From Cohnella cholangitidis (GTDB lineage Bacteria; Bacillota; Bacilli; Paenibacillales; Paenibacillaceae): a stretch of 64,000 bases of DNA. The notes below the pieces were generated by a model. The model was not told the DNA's origin. It worked only from the letters and a program-made list of their open reading frames with translations, and did no database searches. Position 1 is the first letter of the stretch; every line of letters starts with the position of its first letter. The position numbers were made by a program, and so were the translations under genes. Where the stretch lies: positions 5,567,501 to 5,631,500 of the forward strand of contig NZ_CP041969.1 of assembly GCF_014107495.1 (NCBI RefSeq), in the 5' to 3' direction. Positions 33,313 to 42,959 of the stretch are shown one piece after another.

Positions 33313-35073
33313 ATGATAAAGCTTTTTCGGTACCTTAAGCCATATCGCTGGGCGGTTGCGGCGGTTATGGCGCTTATTCTCATGCAGTCTCTTAGCGAGC
33401 TGTATCTGCCGACTTTGATGGCGGACATCATCAATGATGGCGTCGTTAAAGGTGACACTGCGTACATTTGGAAAATAGGAGGTTTCATGCTCGCGGTCAC
33501 GGCGGTAGGTACATTGGTGTCTATCGCGGCTAGCTATCTCTCCTCCAAGATCGCTTCCGGTTTCGGAAGGGATGTGCGCAGCAAGACGTTCCGGCACGTG
33601 GAAAATTTCTCGTTGCAGGAATTCGATAAAATCGGGACCGCCTCGCTCATCACTCGCACGACCAACGATATTACGCAGGTGCAAACGGTGCTCATGATGA
33701 TGATGCGGTTGATGGTAGCCGCTCCGATGATGTGTATTGGCGGACTGATCATGGCCATATCCAAGGACGCCCATCTGTCGCTTGTATTTGTTGGGGCGAT
33801 TCCGATTTTGGCGTTAACGATCCTGATTATCGCCGGCAAAGGAATTCCCTATTTCAAAGTGATGCAGAAAAAGATCGACAAGCTGAATCTGGTGCTTCGC
33901 GAAGGGTTGACGGGAATCCGCGTCATTCGTTCGTTTAATCGTTTCGAGCATGAGACGAAACGATTCAAGGAAGCCAACCAGGATCTGACGCAAACCGCGA
34001 TCAAAGTAAACCAGATCATGGCGTTCATGATGCCTATGATGATGTTGATCTTGAACTTCTCGTCGATCGCCATTATCTGGTTCGGAGGCATCAGGGTCAG
34101 CGACGGCGATATGCAGGTCGGCGATTTAATGGCGTTCCTGCAATACGCGATGCAAATCATGTTCTCGCTTCTGATGGTGTCGATGATGTTCGTCATGGTT
34201 CCGCGCGCCTCTGCTTCCGCGGTTCGAATTAACGAAGTGTTGAACACGGAGCCCGTTATCGTAGATTCAAAAGGGAAAGAAGCAACGACGGCAGCAGGAG
34301 ACGATTTGGAAGGGCAATATCCCTCCCCGCAAGGGTCGGTCGAGTTCGAGGATGTGACTTTCCGGTATCCGGGCGCCGAAAGCCCGGCGATCACGGGGAT
34401 TTCTTTTCAGGCGAGACCGGGCGAGGTTACGGCGATTATCGGGGGAACCGGCTCCGGCAAATCCACTCTGATCAGCCTGATTCCAAGGTTCTACGACATT
34501 GAAGAGGGCGCTGTTCGAATTAATGGTACGGACGTACGCGAACTGTCGCTCGACGAACTGCGATCGGCTATCGGACTTGTCCCCCAGAAGGCGCTTCTGT
34601 TCACGGGGACGGTCGCGGACAATATTCGCTACGGGAAACCGGACGCAACCGATGAGGAAGTCAGCGAAGCCGCCAAAATCGCCCAAGCGAGCGATTTTAT
34701 CGAGGGCATGCCGGAGAGCTATTCCGCGCATATCTCGCAAGGCGGAGCGAATCTGTCCGGCGGGCAGAAGCAACGGTTATCCATCGCGCGCGCGCTTGTT
34801 CGCAAACCGCAAATTTATTTGTTCGACGATAGCTTCTCCGCGCTTGATTTTAAGACGGATGCCAAGCTAAGGGCGGCACTTAAAGCCGAAACGACGGAAG
34901 CGACCGTCATTATCGTTGCGCAACGGGTGAGCACGGTCATGGATGCTGACAGAATTATCGTGCTGGATGAAGGCCGGATCGTCGGAATGGGCAATCATCG
35001 GGAGCTGATGGATACAAGCGGCGTCTATCGCGAGATCGTATCCTCGCAACTGTCCGAGGAGGAGATCGCATGA
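33313..35073 (+). CDS. ABC exporter subunit 1, degenerate ATPase site
   Basis: Half-transporter of 586 residues: six membrane helices, then an ATPase domain with Walker A GGTGSGKST, signature LSGGQKQRLSIARAL and Walker B IYLFDDSFSALD. The catalytic Glu after Walker B is Asp here, the mark of a degenerate site in heterodimeric exporters such as BmrC of BmrCD. The downstream gene overlaps by 4 bases and supplies the partner. Start at 33313 (MIKLFRYL) is about 10 bases after GGAG; TTG 33304 and ATG 33307 are alternatives. Substrate is unknown; drug or peptide export is usual for this type. Confidence 0.88.
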   Translation: MIKLFRYLKPYRWAVAAVMALILMQSLSELYLPTLMADIINDGVVKGDTAYIWKIGGFMLAVTAVGTLVSIAASYLSSKIASGFGRDVRSKTFRHVENFSLQEFDKIGTASLITRTTNDITQVQTVLMMMMRLMVAAPMMCIGGLIMAISKDAHLSLVFVGAIPILALTILIIAGKGIPYFKVMQKKIDKLNLVLREGLTGIRVIRSFNRFEHETKRFKEANQDLTQTAIKVNQIMAFMMPMMMLILNFSSIAIIWFGGIRVSDGDMQVGDLMAFLQYAMQIMFSLLMVSMMFVMVPRASASAVRINEVLNTEPVIVDSKGKEATTAAGDDLEGQYPSPQGSVEFEDVTFRYPGAESPAITGISFQARPGEVTAIIGGTGSGKSTLISLIPRFYDIEEGAVRINGTDVRELSLDELRSAIGLVPQKALLFTGTVADNIRYGKPDATDEEVSEAAKIAQASDFIEGMPESYSAHISQGGANLSGGQKQRLSIARALVRKPQIYLFDDSFSALDFKTDAKLRAALKAETTEATVIIVAQRVSTVMDADRIIVLDEGRIVGMGNHRELMDTSGVYREIVSSQLSEEEIA

Positions 35074-36998
35074 GCGAACAACGTGGAAATCAAGGCGGGG
35101 CAGGCCAAGGCACGGCTCCGGGAGGACCTGGCAGAGGCCCGGGAGGTCCGGGCATGGGTGGAATGGGCGGCATGGGCGGCATGATGCCCGTGCAAAAAGC
35201 GAAAAATTTCAAAGGCACGCTTCGCAGATTAATGGGGTATTTGCGCCCGCAGCGCTTTAAACTGTTGGCCGTACTCATTACCGCTATCTTAAGCACGGCG
35301 TTCGCGATCTATAGCCCCAAAGTGCTGGGGGAAGCTACGACGAAGCTATTCGAAGGCATGATGGGCAAGCTGAACGGCGATCCGAACGCGCATTTCGATT
35401 TGGCGGGCATTTGGCAGATCGTCGTTTTCCTCGCGGGGTTATATGTGGTGAGCTCCATTTTCAGTTATATCCAGCAGTTTTTAATGGCGGGAGTCGCTCA
35501 GAAAACGGTATTCGGTTTGCGTAACGAAGTGAACGCCAAACTCGGCAAGCTTCCTCTTAAATATTTCGATAGCCGCGCGCATGGTGAAATTCTAAGCCGC
35601 GCCGTCAACGACGTAGACAATATCAGCAATACGCTGCAGCAAAGTTTGACCCAACTTATTACTTCTCTTATTACGATAATCGGCGTAATCATCATGATGC
35701 TTACGATCAGTCCGTGGCTGACGCTGATCCTGTTGCTTACGCTGCCGCTCTCGATGATCGTCATCAGAGGCGCGGCCAGCAGATCGCAGCAGCATTTCAA
35801 GTCCCAGCAGATGGAGTTAGGGAAGCTGAACGGACACGTCGAAGAGATGTTCTCGGGACATAAAATCGTCAAAGCGTTCGGGCAGGAAGAGAAGTCCGTC
35901 GCGAAATTCGACGAGATCAACGAGCGCCTGTACGAATCCGGCAGAAAGGCGCAGTTCGTCTCCGGAAACATTATGCCGCTTATGAGCATGGTCAGCAACA
36001 TCGGCTACGTCTTCATCAGCGTCGTCGGAGGGATCATGGTCGCGCGGGGATCGATCTCCATCGGGAACATTCAAGCTTTTATCCAATATGCGAGACAGTT
36101 CTCGATGCCGCTCGTGCAAACGGCGAATATCGCGAATATCATTCAGTCGACGATCGCTTCGGCCGAGCGCGTATTCGAGTTATTGGATGAAGAGGAAGAA
36201 GTGCCCGAAGCAGCCGACGGGAAAGACGTGAAGTTGACTGCGCCGAAAGGCGAAGTCGCGATGCATGGCGTTAACTTCGGCTATAGTCCGGATGCGATGC
36301 TGATCGAGAATATGGATATCGACGTCCGAAGCGGGCAGATGGTGGCCATCGTAGGACCGACGGGTGCCGGCAAAACGACGCTCGTTAACTTGCTTATGCG
36401 GTTCTATGAAGTAAACGACGGCAGCATTACGGTCGACGGAGCCGATATTACGAAGATGAAACGCGGGAATTTGCGCAGCTTGTTCGGCATGGTGCTTCAA
36501 GACACATGGCTGTTTAACGGCACGATTCGCGACAACATCGCTTACGGTCGCGAAGGGGCGACGGATGAGGAGATTGTCGAAGCGGCCGTTGCCGCGCATG
36601 CGGATCATTTCATTCGTACCTTGCCGGAAGGCTATGATACGGTGTTGAATGAAGAAGCATCCAACTTGTCGCAAGGACAGAAGCAGCTATTGACGATTGC
36701 CAGGGCGATATTGGCGGATCCGGCCATACTTATTCTGGATGAAGCGACTAGCAGCGTAGATACGCGTACGGAAGTTTACATTCAGAAGGCTATGCATCAG
36801 CTCATGCAAGGAAGAACGAGCTTCGTCATCGCTCACCGGTTATCGACGATCCGCGACGCGGATTTGATCTTGGTCATGAACCATGGAAGCATTATCGAGC
36901 AAGGCACGCATAACGAATTGCTCGCGAAGGGCGGTTTCTATGCGGACTTGTACAATAGCCAATTCGTGGGCGGAAACCTGCAACAAAGCGCGGGATGA
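35070..36998 (+). CDS. ABC exporter subunit 2 with Gly/Met-rich N-terminus
   Basis: Partner half-transporter of 642 residues. The first 38 residues are a low-complexity tail rich in Gly, Pro and Met. Six helices and an ATPase follow, with Walker A GPTGAGKTT, signature LSQGQKQLLTIARAI, Walker B ILILDEATSSVD (catalytic Glu present) and switch His in IAHRLS. The LSQGQ signature, with Gln for the usual second Gly, occurs in YfiC/BmrD-type partners. Together with subunit 1 it forms one exporter with one full and one degenerate ATP site. Confidence 0.88.
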   Translation: MSEQRGNQGGAGQGTAPGGPGRGPGGPGMGGMGGMGGMMPVQKAKNFKGTLRRLMGYLRPQRFKLLAVLITAILSTAFAIYSPKVLGEATTKLFEGMMGKLNGDPNAHFDLAGIWQIVVFLAGLYVVSSIFSYIQQFLMAGVAQKTVFGLRNEVNAKLGKLPLKYFDSRAHGEILSRAVNDVDNISNTLQQSLTQLITSLITIIGVIIMMLTISPWLTLILLLTLPLSMIVIRGAASRSQQHFKSQQMELGKLNGHVEEMFSGHKIVKAFGQEEKSVAKFDEINERLYESGRKAQFVSGNIMPLMSMVSNIGYVFISVVGGIMVARGSISIGNIQAFIQYARQFSMPLVQTANIANIIQSTIASAERVFELLDEEEEVPEAADGKDVKLTAPKGEVAMHGVNFGYSPDAMLIENMDIDVRSGQMVAIVGPTGAGKTTLVNLLMRFYEVNDGSITVDGADITKMKRGNLRSLFGMVLQDTWLFNGTIRDNIAYGREGATDEEIVEAAVAAHADHFIRTLPEGYDTVLNEEASNLSQGQKQLLTIARAILADPAILILDEATSSVDTRTEVYIQKAMHQLMQGRTSFVIAHRLSTIRDADLILVMNHGSIIEQGTHNELLAKGGFYADLYNSQFVGGNLQQSAG

Positions 36999-37032
36999 GT
37001 AAAACGTTCAATTAACGAAGGGATAGATGGGG

Positions 37033-37606
37033 ATGGCTAGCTTAGAAGAAATCATTCAAGGCAGACGCAGTATCGGAAAGGTCAAGGATGACCCCGTGCC
37101 TCGGGAATTAATAGAGAAGCTTCTTGAAGCGGCGACCTGGGCGCCGAGCCACCATGCGACGGAGCCGTGGAAATTCGTGGTCATGACGGGGGGAGGCAGA
37201 CGGGTGCTTGGTCAAGCGTACGCCGACATTGCAGAGGATACAATGCAAGATTTAGCCGGAGAGGATCGTAAGCAGCGACTAGAGAAGGAAGTTGCCAAAG
37301 CGTTCCGGGCGCCGTCGTGATCGCCGTGGCTTGCTCGCCGTCCGATGCGCCGCGGGTGAATCCGGCCGAGGAGCTTGCAGCGGCGCAAGTCGCCGTGCAA
37401 AATCTATTGCTTACGGCGCATGCGAGCGCCTTGGAGCGGTATGGCGTACGGGTGATCCTGCCTATCATCCGAAGATGAAGCAAGCGCTAGGGTTTAACGG
37501 AAACGAGCAGGTCGTCGGCCTGATCTACGTCGGATATCCCGACATGAACCCGCCGGCGGGCAAACGAGTGCCCGCGGCCGAGAAGACCGTCTGGCTGGAA
37601 GGTTAA
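37033..37606 (+). pseudogene. Nitroreductase-family protein, two frameshifts
   Basis: FMN-dependent nitroreductase-like protein (about 190 residues if repaired). Seen: EEIIQGRRSIGKVKDDPVP, the FMN-binding APSHHATEPWKFVVM, then VVIAVACSPSDAPRVNPAEE and LGAVWRTGDPAYHPK. Two separate -1 shifts are needed to read through: one at about 37314 (GCGCCGTCGTG, one G short of APVVIA) and one at about 37428 (AGCGCCTTGG, one G short of ASGLGAVW). Both restore conserved sequence, so two bases seem to be missing within 115. The exact start (ATG 37027 or 37033) is open. Confidence 0.75.
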
Positions 37607-37622
37607 AGTCATATTAATAATC

Positions 37623-37664
37623 GAAAGAGCCGATCGCCGCGTTAATCCGTGGCGATCGGCTCTT
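37623..37664. terminator. Terminator between the nitroreductase and LacI genes
   Basis: AAAGAGCCGATCGCC / GGCGATCGGCTCTTT, a perfect 15-bp stem with a 12-base loop, placed between two convergent genes. Confidence 0.8.
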
Positions 37665-37731
37665 TGTGCGCTTGGTAGAGAGCCGAGACTCCGACTCTCA
37701 TAGGAGACCAGGAACCGGTCTAATTCCGACT

Positions 37732-38757
37732 TTAGATTATACCTTCTACCGCCGATACCGAGCGCCGAACGATCATGTCCGCGGGAAGGACGATTTTTTT
37801 CCACGGCAGGCCGGTTTCTCCGCGTTCCTGAATTCGTTCAACGAGCATCTGCATGCCGAGATAACCGAATTGGTAAGCTTGCTGGGCGATTACGGTCAGG
37901 AACGGATCGATCTCCGAGTACGGGCCAAGATCGTCGAAGCATACGACCGATATCCGATCGGGTACCCTAATGCCCCGATCGTGAAGCGTTCGTATGACTT
38001 CTACCGCGAGCACGTTGTTTCCCGCGACGATCGCCGTCGGCAAGGGGGACATTCGATCCAGCCAGCTTTCGATTTCGGACAAGTCGCTTCGCGGCTCGAA
38101 AGCAGTCTCGAGTACATAAGCGTCGTCGTATGCGAGATCGTTAAGCTTTAAGGCTTCCCGGTAACCTTCCAACCGCAATCGGGCGCTGGAAATGTGCGGC
38201 GAGCCGTTAATCAGCGCGATTCTACGGTGGCCTTGGGAGGTCAAGTGGTCCACGAGCTTCCGGGCGCCTTCCTTGCTATCCCCCAGCACCACGTCGCTAT
38301 CCATTCCGGGCACTTCGCGGTCGAGAAGCACGAACGGGACCTGATGCTTGCGCAGCGTCTCCAAATGAGGCAACGAAGGATCGCCGGCCGGGGCGACCAA
38401 TACGCCGTCCGCTCTCGTCGCTAGAATCGTATCCACGTAATCCTTTTCTTTGTCCACGCTTTCGTCCGAGTTCCCGAACAACAGTCGGTAGCCGTATTTT
38501 TTGGCGGCATCCTCCGCGCCTCGGGCCAATGTCGTGTAGAAAGGGTTAGTAATGTCGGTAATGAGCAGGAACAGCAGGTTGGATTGCTGCAGAACCAAGC
38601 TTCGGGCCATATGATTCGGGACGTAATTCAGCTCTTCCATCACGCGCCTGACTTTCGCCCTCGTTTTATCGCTGATTTTGCCAGTGTTATTGATAACCCT
38701 GGATACGGTCATCGCAGAGACGCCAGCTTTGGCCGCAATGTCGTAAATGGTAACCAT
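37732..38757 (-). CDS. LacI-family regulator of the fucose operon
   Basis: Regulator of 341 residues: LacI helix-turn-helix and hinge (TIYDIAAKAGVSAMTVSRVI, YVPNHMARSLV) followed by a periplasmic-binding-protein-like sensor (ITDITNPFYTTLARGAED, GVLVAPAGDPSLPHLE, FDDLGPYSEIDPFLTVIAQ). It is divergent from fucI with 125 bases between starts and a CG-centred palindrome in between, so it most likely represses the fucose operon until L-fucose or an intermediate binds. Confidence 0.88.
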   Translation of the reverse strand: MVTIYDIAAKAGVSAMTVSRVINNTGKISDKTRAKVRRVMEELNYVPNHMARSLVLQQSNLLFLLITDITNPFYTTLARGAEDAAKKYGYRLLFGNSDESVDKEKDYVDTILATRADGVLVAPAGDPSLPHLETLRKHQVPFVLLDREVPGMDSDVVLGDSKEGARKLVDHLTSQGHRRIALINGSPHISSARLRLEGYREALKLNDLAYDDAYVLETAFEPRSDLSEIESWLDRMSPLPTAIVAGNNVLAVEVIRTLHDRGIRVPDRISVVCFDDLGPYSEIDPFLTVIAQQAYQFGYLGMQMLVERIQERGETGLPWKKIVLPADMIVRRSVSAVEGII

Positions 38758-38810
38758 GGGTGAAGCTCCTTGTTGTCAGGATGTTGTTTTTATATTACCG
38801 AATTAAACAA

Positions 38811-38855
38811 TTGACAGCAAGCGTTTACCCTGATAATTTAAGGTTATCGGTAACA
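38811..38855 (+). promoter_or_regulatory. fucI promoter with LacI-type operator
   Basis: TTGACA (38811-38816) and TGATAAT (38831-38837) resemble an extended -10 promoter with a short spacer. GGTTATCGGTAACA (38842-38855) is a near palindrome centred on CG, typical of LacI-family sites, and would sit at the start of transcription. AGCAAGCGTTTACC in the spacer resembles a weak cre or a second operator. Confidence 0.5.
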
Positions 38856-38882
38856 TTATTTCTCCCATTTGGAGGTACTAAC

Positions 38883-40673
38883 ATGGTAGAGCAGCATTTC
38901 AGATGGAACGGCGGATTTCCGAAAATCGGCATTCGTCCTACGATTGACGGCAGACGCAAAGGCGTCCGCGAGTCGCTGGAAGATCAAACGATGAACATGG
39001 CCAAAGGCGTTGCTAAGCTGATTTCCGACAACTTGCGTTACCCGGACGGTTCGCCGGTCGAATGTGTCATTGCGGACTCAACGATCGGCGGCGTTGCGGA
39101 ATCCGCGGCTGCGGCAACCAAATTCGCCCGCGAGAACGTCGGGGTATCGATAACGGTGACGCCGTGCTGGTGTTACGGTACGGAGACGATGGACATGGAT
39201 CCGACGATTCCGAAAGCGGTATGGGGCTTTAACGGTACGGAGCGTCCGGGCGCGGTATATTTGGCGGCGGTTCTGTCCGCATACGCGCAGAAGGGCTTGC
39301 CGGCGTTCGGCATCTACGGCCATGACGTTCAGGATGCAGGTTCGACGGAAGTGCCGGAAGACGTGAAGAGCAAATTGCTCGGATTCGCGAGGGCGGGACT
39401 TGCGGTTGCCCTCATGAAAGGCAAATCCTACTTGTCGATGGGTTCCGTATCGATGGGAATCGCCGGCTCGATCGTGAACGATAGCTTCTTCCAGGAATAC
39501 TTGGGCTTGCGTACGGAGTACATCGATATGAGCGAGTTCGTTCGCCGCATGGAAGAGAAAATCTATGATCCCGCGGAATACGAGAAAGCGCTTGCATGGG
39601 TTAAGGAAAACTGCATCGAAGGCCCGGACAACAACCCGCCGCAGCTGCAGACGTCCCGCGATCAGAAAGACAAAGATTGGGAAACCGTCGTCAAAATGAC
39701 GATTATCGCCCGCGACTTGATGATAGGCAACCCTCGTTTGGCCGAGCTGGACTTCGGAGAAGAAGCGCAAGGTCATAACGCGATCGTCTCCGGTTTCCAA
39801 GGGCAACGCCAGTGGACGGATCATTTCCCTAACGGCGACTTCATGGAGACGATTCTGAATTCCTCGTTCGACTGGAACGGAATTCGCGCGCCATACATGG
39901 TGGCAACGGAGAACGATAGCCTTAACGGCGCGGTTATGCTGTTCGGCAACCTGCTCACGAATACGGCGCAAATCTTTGCGGACGTTCGTACGTACTGGAG
40001 CCCGGAATCGGTAGAGCGCGTTACGGGACATAAGCTGTCCGGCGCGGCGGAGAACGGAATCCTGCATTTGATCAATTCCGGTTCCGCGACGATGGACGGT
40101 ACGGGAGAGCAATCGAAAGACGGCAAGCCGGCGATGAAGCCGTACTGGGAAATCTCCGCCGAAGAAGCGCAGAAGTGTCTCGATGCGACCTCCTGGCGTC
40201 CGGCATCCGTCGAATATTTCCGCGGGGGCGGCTATTCGTCGGATTTCCTTACCCGCGGCGGCATGCCGATGACGATGTCCCGCTTGAACCTGGTCAAAGG
40301 AATCGGACCGGTGCTGCAAATCGCGGAAGGTTATTCCGTAGATCTGCCGGCGGACGTTCACGATACGCTCGACAAACGTACGGATTCCACATGGCCGACG
40401 ACTTGGTTCGCTCCGATCATAACGGGCAAAGGCTCGTTTAGAAGCGTATACGACGTCATGGACAACTGGGGCGCTAACCACGGATCGATCAGCTACGGAC
40501 ATATCGGCGCGGATCTGATCACGCTGGCTTCGATGTTGCGTATTCCGGTCAGCATGCACAACGTATCGGAAGAGAAGATTTTCCGTCCTCGCGTCTGGGG
40601 CCTGTTCGGAACGGACAACGCGGAGAGCGCGGACTATCGCGCCTGCAACAACTTCGGACCTCTTTACAAATAA
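38883..40673 (+). CDS. fucI: L-fucose isomerase
   Basis: Converts L-fucose to L-fuculose (also D-arabinose to D-ribulose). The 596-residue length is normal for FucI. Family features: the N-terminal FPKIGIRPTIDGRRKGVRES, PCWCYGTETMDMDP, the metal-binding acidic residues in GLRTEYIDMSEF, and ATENDSLNGAVMLFGNLLT. Start at 38883 (MVEQHFRWNG) follows GGAGG at 7 bases; the longer frame from 38760 runs through the promoter and is rejected. First gene of the operon fucI-fucA-kinase-fucU. Confidence 0.95.
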   Translation: MVEQHFRWNGGFPKIGIRPTIDGRRKGVRESLEDQTMNMAKGVAKLISDNLRYPDGSPVECVIADSTIGGVAESAAAATKFARENVGVSITVTPCWCYGTETMDMDPTIPKAVWGFNGTERPGAVYLAAVLSAYAQKGLPAFGIYGHDVQDAGSTEVPEDVKSKLLGFARAGLAVALMKGKSYLSMGSVSMGIAGSIVNDSFFQEYLGLRTEYIDMSEFVRRMEEKIYDPAEYEKALAWVKENCIEGPDNNPPQLQTSRDQKDKDWETVVKMTIIARDLMIGNPRLAELDFGEEAQGHNAIVSGFQGQRQWTDHFPNGDFMETILNSSFDWNGIRAPYMVATENDSLNGAVMLFGNLLTNTAQIFADVRTYWSPESVERVTGHKLSGAAENGILHLINSGSATMDGTGEQSKDGKPAMKPYWEISAEEAQKCLDATSWRPASVEYFRGGGYSSDFLTRGGMPMTMSRLNLVKGIGPVLQIAEGYSVDLPADVHDTLDKRTDSTWPTTWFAPIITGKGSFRSVYDVMDNWGANHGSISYGHIGADLITLASMLRIPVSMHNVSEEKIFRPRVWGLFGTDNAESADYRACNNFGPLYK

Positions 40674-40753
40674 ATCTACCGACGACGCTGTCGCCTGTTT
40701 CTTCCGGGAGGCAGGCGGCGGTTGTCTGTCCATCGAATGGAGCGAACACAACC

Positions 40754-41410
40754 ATGAGCAGCCAAGATATTCGTCTCGAATTATGCAAATACGCGCAAAA
40801 AACCGTGTCCAACAAGCTTGTCGTCGGTCCGGGAGGCAATATCAGCGCGCGTTACGAGGGGAAAATGTACCTTTCTCCAAGCGGTTTCGCATTGGACGAA
40901 ATTAAGCCAGAGCAGTGGGTGGAAGTAGACATCGAGACCGGCCATATTACCGATATCGGACTGCGTCCATCCTCCGAAGTGCTTATGCACTTGTATGCTT
41001 ATCGCCAAAACCCGAACATCGGAGCGATGGTGCATACGCATCCGCCCTATTGCATCGCGTTTACGCTAGTTGAGAAAGACTTGCCGATCATGTTCCCGGA
41101 CCAAGCCGCTCTAGTAGGCAAAACCGTATACGTAGATTACGTGCTGCCGACGACCGATAAGCTCGCGGACGCCGTAGTCGAGAAAATCGAACATTCCTCG
41201 ATCTTGCTTGGCAATCACGGGCTGGTAACGACGGGGCGCAACCTGCGCGAAGCTTATTACCGTACCGAGGTCGTAGAGGAAAGCGCGAAAATTTTCCTGA
41301 TCGCCAAAGCGATCAAGGAGCCGAAGGTGCTGACCAAAGAAGAGTTCGAGGAGATCGCTTCCTTGGAGAGCGAAGCGTATCGCATCGAGCTGCTGCAGAA
41401 AATGAAATAG
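40754..41410 (+). CDS. fucA: L-fuculose-phosphate aldolase
   Basis: Class II zinc aldolase of 218 residues splitting L-fuculose-1-phosphate into dihydroxyacetone phosphate and L-lactaldehyde. Motifs: VGPGGNISAR (phosphate binding), LSPSGFALDEI, the zinc ligands in VHTHPPYC and LGNHGLVTTG, and the catalytic Glu within SSEVLMHL. Second gene of the fucose operon. No lactaldehyde reductase or fucose permease is present here, so those must lie elsewhere. Confidence 0.9.
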   Translation: MSSQDIRLELCKYAQKTVSNKLVVGPGGNISARYEGKMYLSPSGFALDEIKPEQWVEVDIETGHITDIGLRPSSEVLMHLYAYRQNPNIGAMVHTHPPYCIAFTLVEKDLPIMFPDQAALVGKTVYVDYVLPTTDKLADAVVEKIEHSSILLGNHGLVTTGRNLREAYYRTEVVEESAKIFLIAKAIKEPKVLTKEEFEEIASLESEAYRIELLQKMK

Positions 41411-41443
41411 AAGCTCTCGCTTCGAAGAAGGGAGGGAATTACG

Positions 41444-42943
41444 ATGACGACGGCAACGGATACGACGATATTGGCGTTCGACATGGGCGCAAGCAGCGGC
41501 CGGGCGTTAATCGGACGGCTGACGTCCGGATCGGATGGACGGCGGAAGCTGGAAGTGACGGAAATCCATCGCTTCCCCAACCATGCGATCCATGTCGGCA
41601 ACCATTTGCATTGGGACGTTCTGAGATTGCTGCACGAGATGAAGAAAGGGATCCGATTGGCATTCCAAGGCGGTTACGAGCCATCCACGTTCGGTATCGA
41701 CACGTGGGGCGTCGATTTCGGTTTGTTGGATGCGAACGGAGAGCTGCTTGGCAATCCTTATCACTATCGCGACTCGCAGACGGAAGGCTTGATCGAGGAA
41801 GTGAACGGTCTCATCGGTCAAGAAGCTCTGTTCCGGCAAAGCGGCTTGCAGTTCATGCCCTTTAATACGCTTTACCAGCTATATGCCATGAAGAAGGCGG
41901 CATCCCCGAAGCTGGACATCGCGCGGACGTTATTGCTCACCCCGGATTTATTGGCTTATTTGCTAACGGGAATCAAATCGTGCGAGTTCACGATGGCCAC
42001 GACGACGCAGTTGTTCGATCCGGGCGCGCAAGCGTGGAACGCGGAGTTGATGGATAAGCTAGGAATTCCTTCCCGGTTGTTCCTCGATCCTGTACATCCG
42101 GGGACGATTATAGGGCCGTTATCGCCAGAGGTTACGTCGGAGCTGGGCGTTCCGGCGATGCGCGCGGTAGCGGTCGGAACGCACGATACGGAGTCCGCGA
42201 TCGCCGCCGTACCGGCAGGGGACGATCCGTTTGCCTTCCTCGTATGCGGGACTTGGTCATTGTTAGGAACGGAGATGTCCGGGCCGCTGCTCAGCAATGA
42301 GACAATGGAATTGGAATTTTCCAACGAAGGCGGAATAGGCGGGACCTACCAGCTGCTTAAGAACATCATGGGCTTGTGGTTGCTGCAAGAATGCAAACGG
42401 GAATGGGACGAGAAAGGGAATGAAATCGGTTTCCCCGATCTCGTGCGCATGGCCGAACAAGCGACGCCGTTCCGCAGCCTTATTCATCCGGACGATCCGA
42501 GATTTTTCTCTCCCGGCGGCATGGCGGACAAAATCCGGGCTTTCTGCGAAGAGACGAAACAACCTATTCCGGAGTCCGAAGGCGAAGTGGCCCGTTGCAT
42601 TCTGGAAAGTCTCGCGCTGCGTTACCGTCAAGCCCTGGAGCAAGCGGAGAAGCTGACGGATATTCGATACGGCGGCCTTCATATGGTCGGCGGAGGCATC
42701 CAGAATAAGCTGTTATGCCAATTCACCGCCAATGCTCTGGGAAGACCGGTTTGGGCCGGTCCGATCGAAGCGAGCGCGATCGGCAACATGCTGATGCAGC
42801 TTGTCGCGCTCGGCCAATGCAAGGATTTGCGGGAAGCTCGCCGGCTCGTTGCGGCTTCCTTCCCGATCGACGTTTACGAACCGGAAGCGGCAGCGAACTG
42901 GGTTGCGGCTTACGAAGTTTTCATCGGCTTCGGCCGGGTATGA
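41444..42943 (+). CDS. FGGY-family sugar kinase, probable L-fuculokinase
   Basis: Sugar kinase of 499 residues of the rhamnulokinase-like branch. Seen: LAFDMGASSGRALIG (phosphate 1), FGIDTWGVDFGLLD, the catalytic Asp in VGTHDTESA, the CGTWSLLG segment, and HMVGGGIQNKLLCQFTA (adenosine region). Its position between fuculose aldolase and fucose mutarotase makes L-fuculose the likely substrate, although the sequence looks more RhaB-like than E. coli FucK-like. ATG after GGGAGGG. Confidence 0.87.
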   Translation: MTTATDTTILAFDMGASSGRALIGRLTSGSDGRRKLEVTEIHRFPNHAIHVGNHLHWDVLRLLHEMKKGIRLAFQGGYEPSTFGIDTWGVDFGLLDANGELLGNPYHYRDSQTEGLIEEVNGLIGQEALFRQSGLQFMPFNTLYQLYAMKKAASPKLDIARTLLLTPDLLAYLLTGIKSCEFTMATTTQLFDPGAQAWNAELMDKLGIPSRLFLDPVHPGTIIGPLSPEVTSELGVPAMRAVAVGTHDTESAIAAVPAGDDPFAFLVCGTWSLLGTEMSGPLLSNETMELEFSNEGGIGGTYQLLKNIMGLWLLQECKREWDEKGNEIGFPDLVRMAEQATPFRSLIHPDDPRFFSPGGMADKIRAFCEETKQPIPESEGEVARCILESLALRYRQALEQAEKLTDIRYGGLHMVGGGIQNKLLCQFTANALGRPVWAGPIEASAIGNMLMQLVALGQCKDLREARRLVAASFPIDVYEPEAAANWVAAYEVFIGFGRV

Positions 42944-42959
42944 GGAGGAAGGAACGTTT

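Noticed and set aside
39078..40751. 557-codon minus-strand frame opposite fucI
   Set aside because: Antisense shadow of fucI: no ribosome site, Arg-rich low-similarity translation, and fucI is a clear full-length match.
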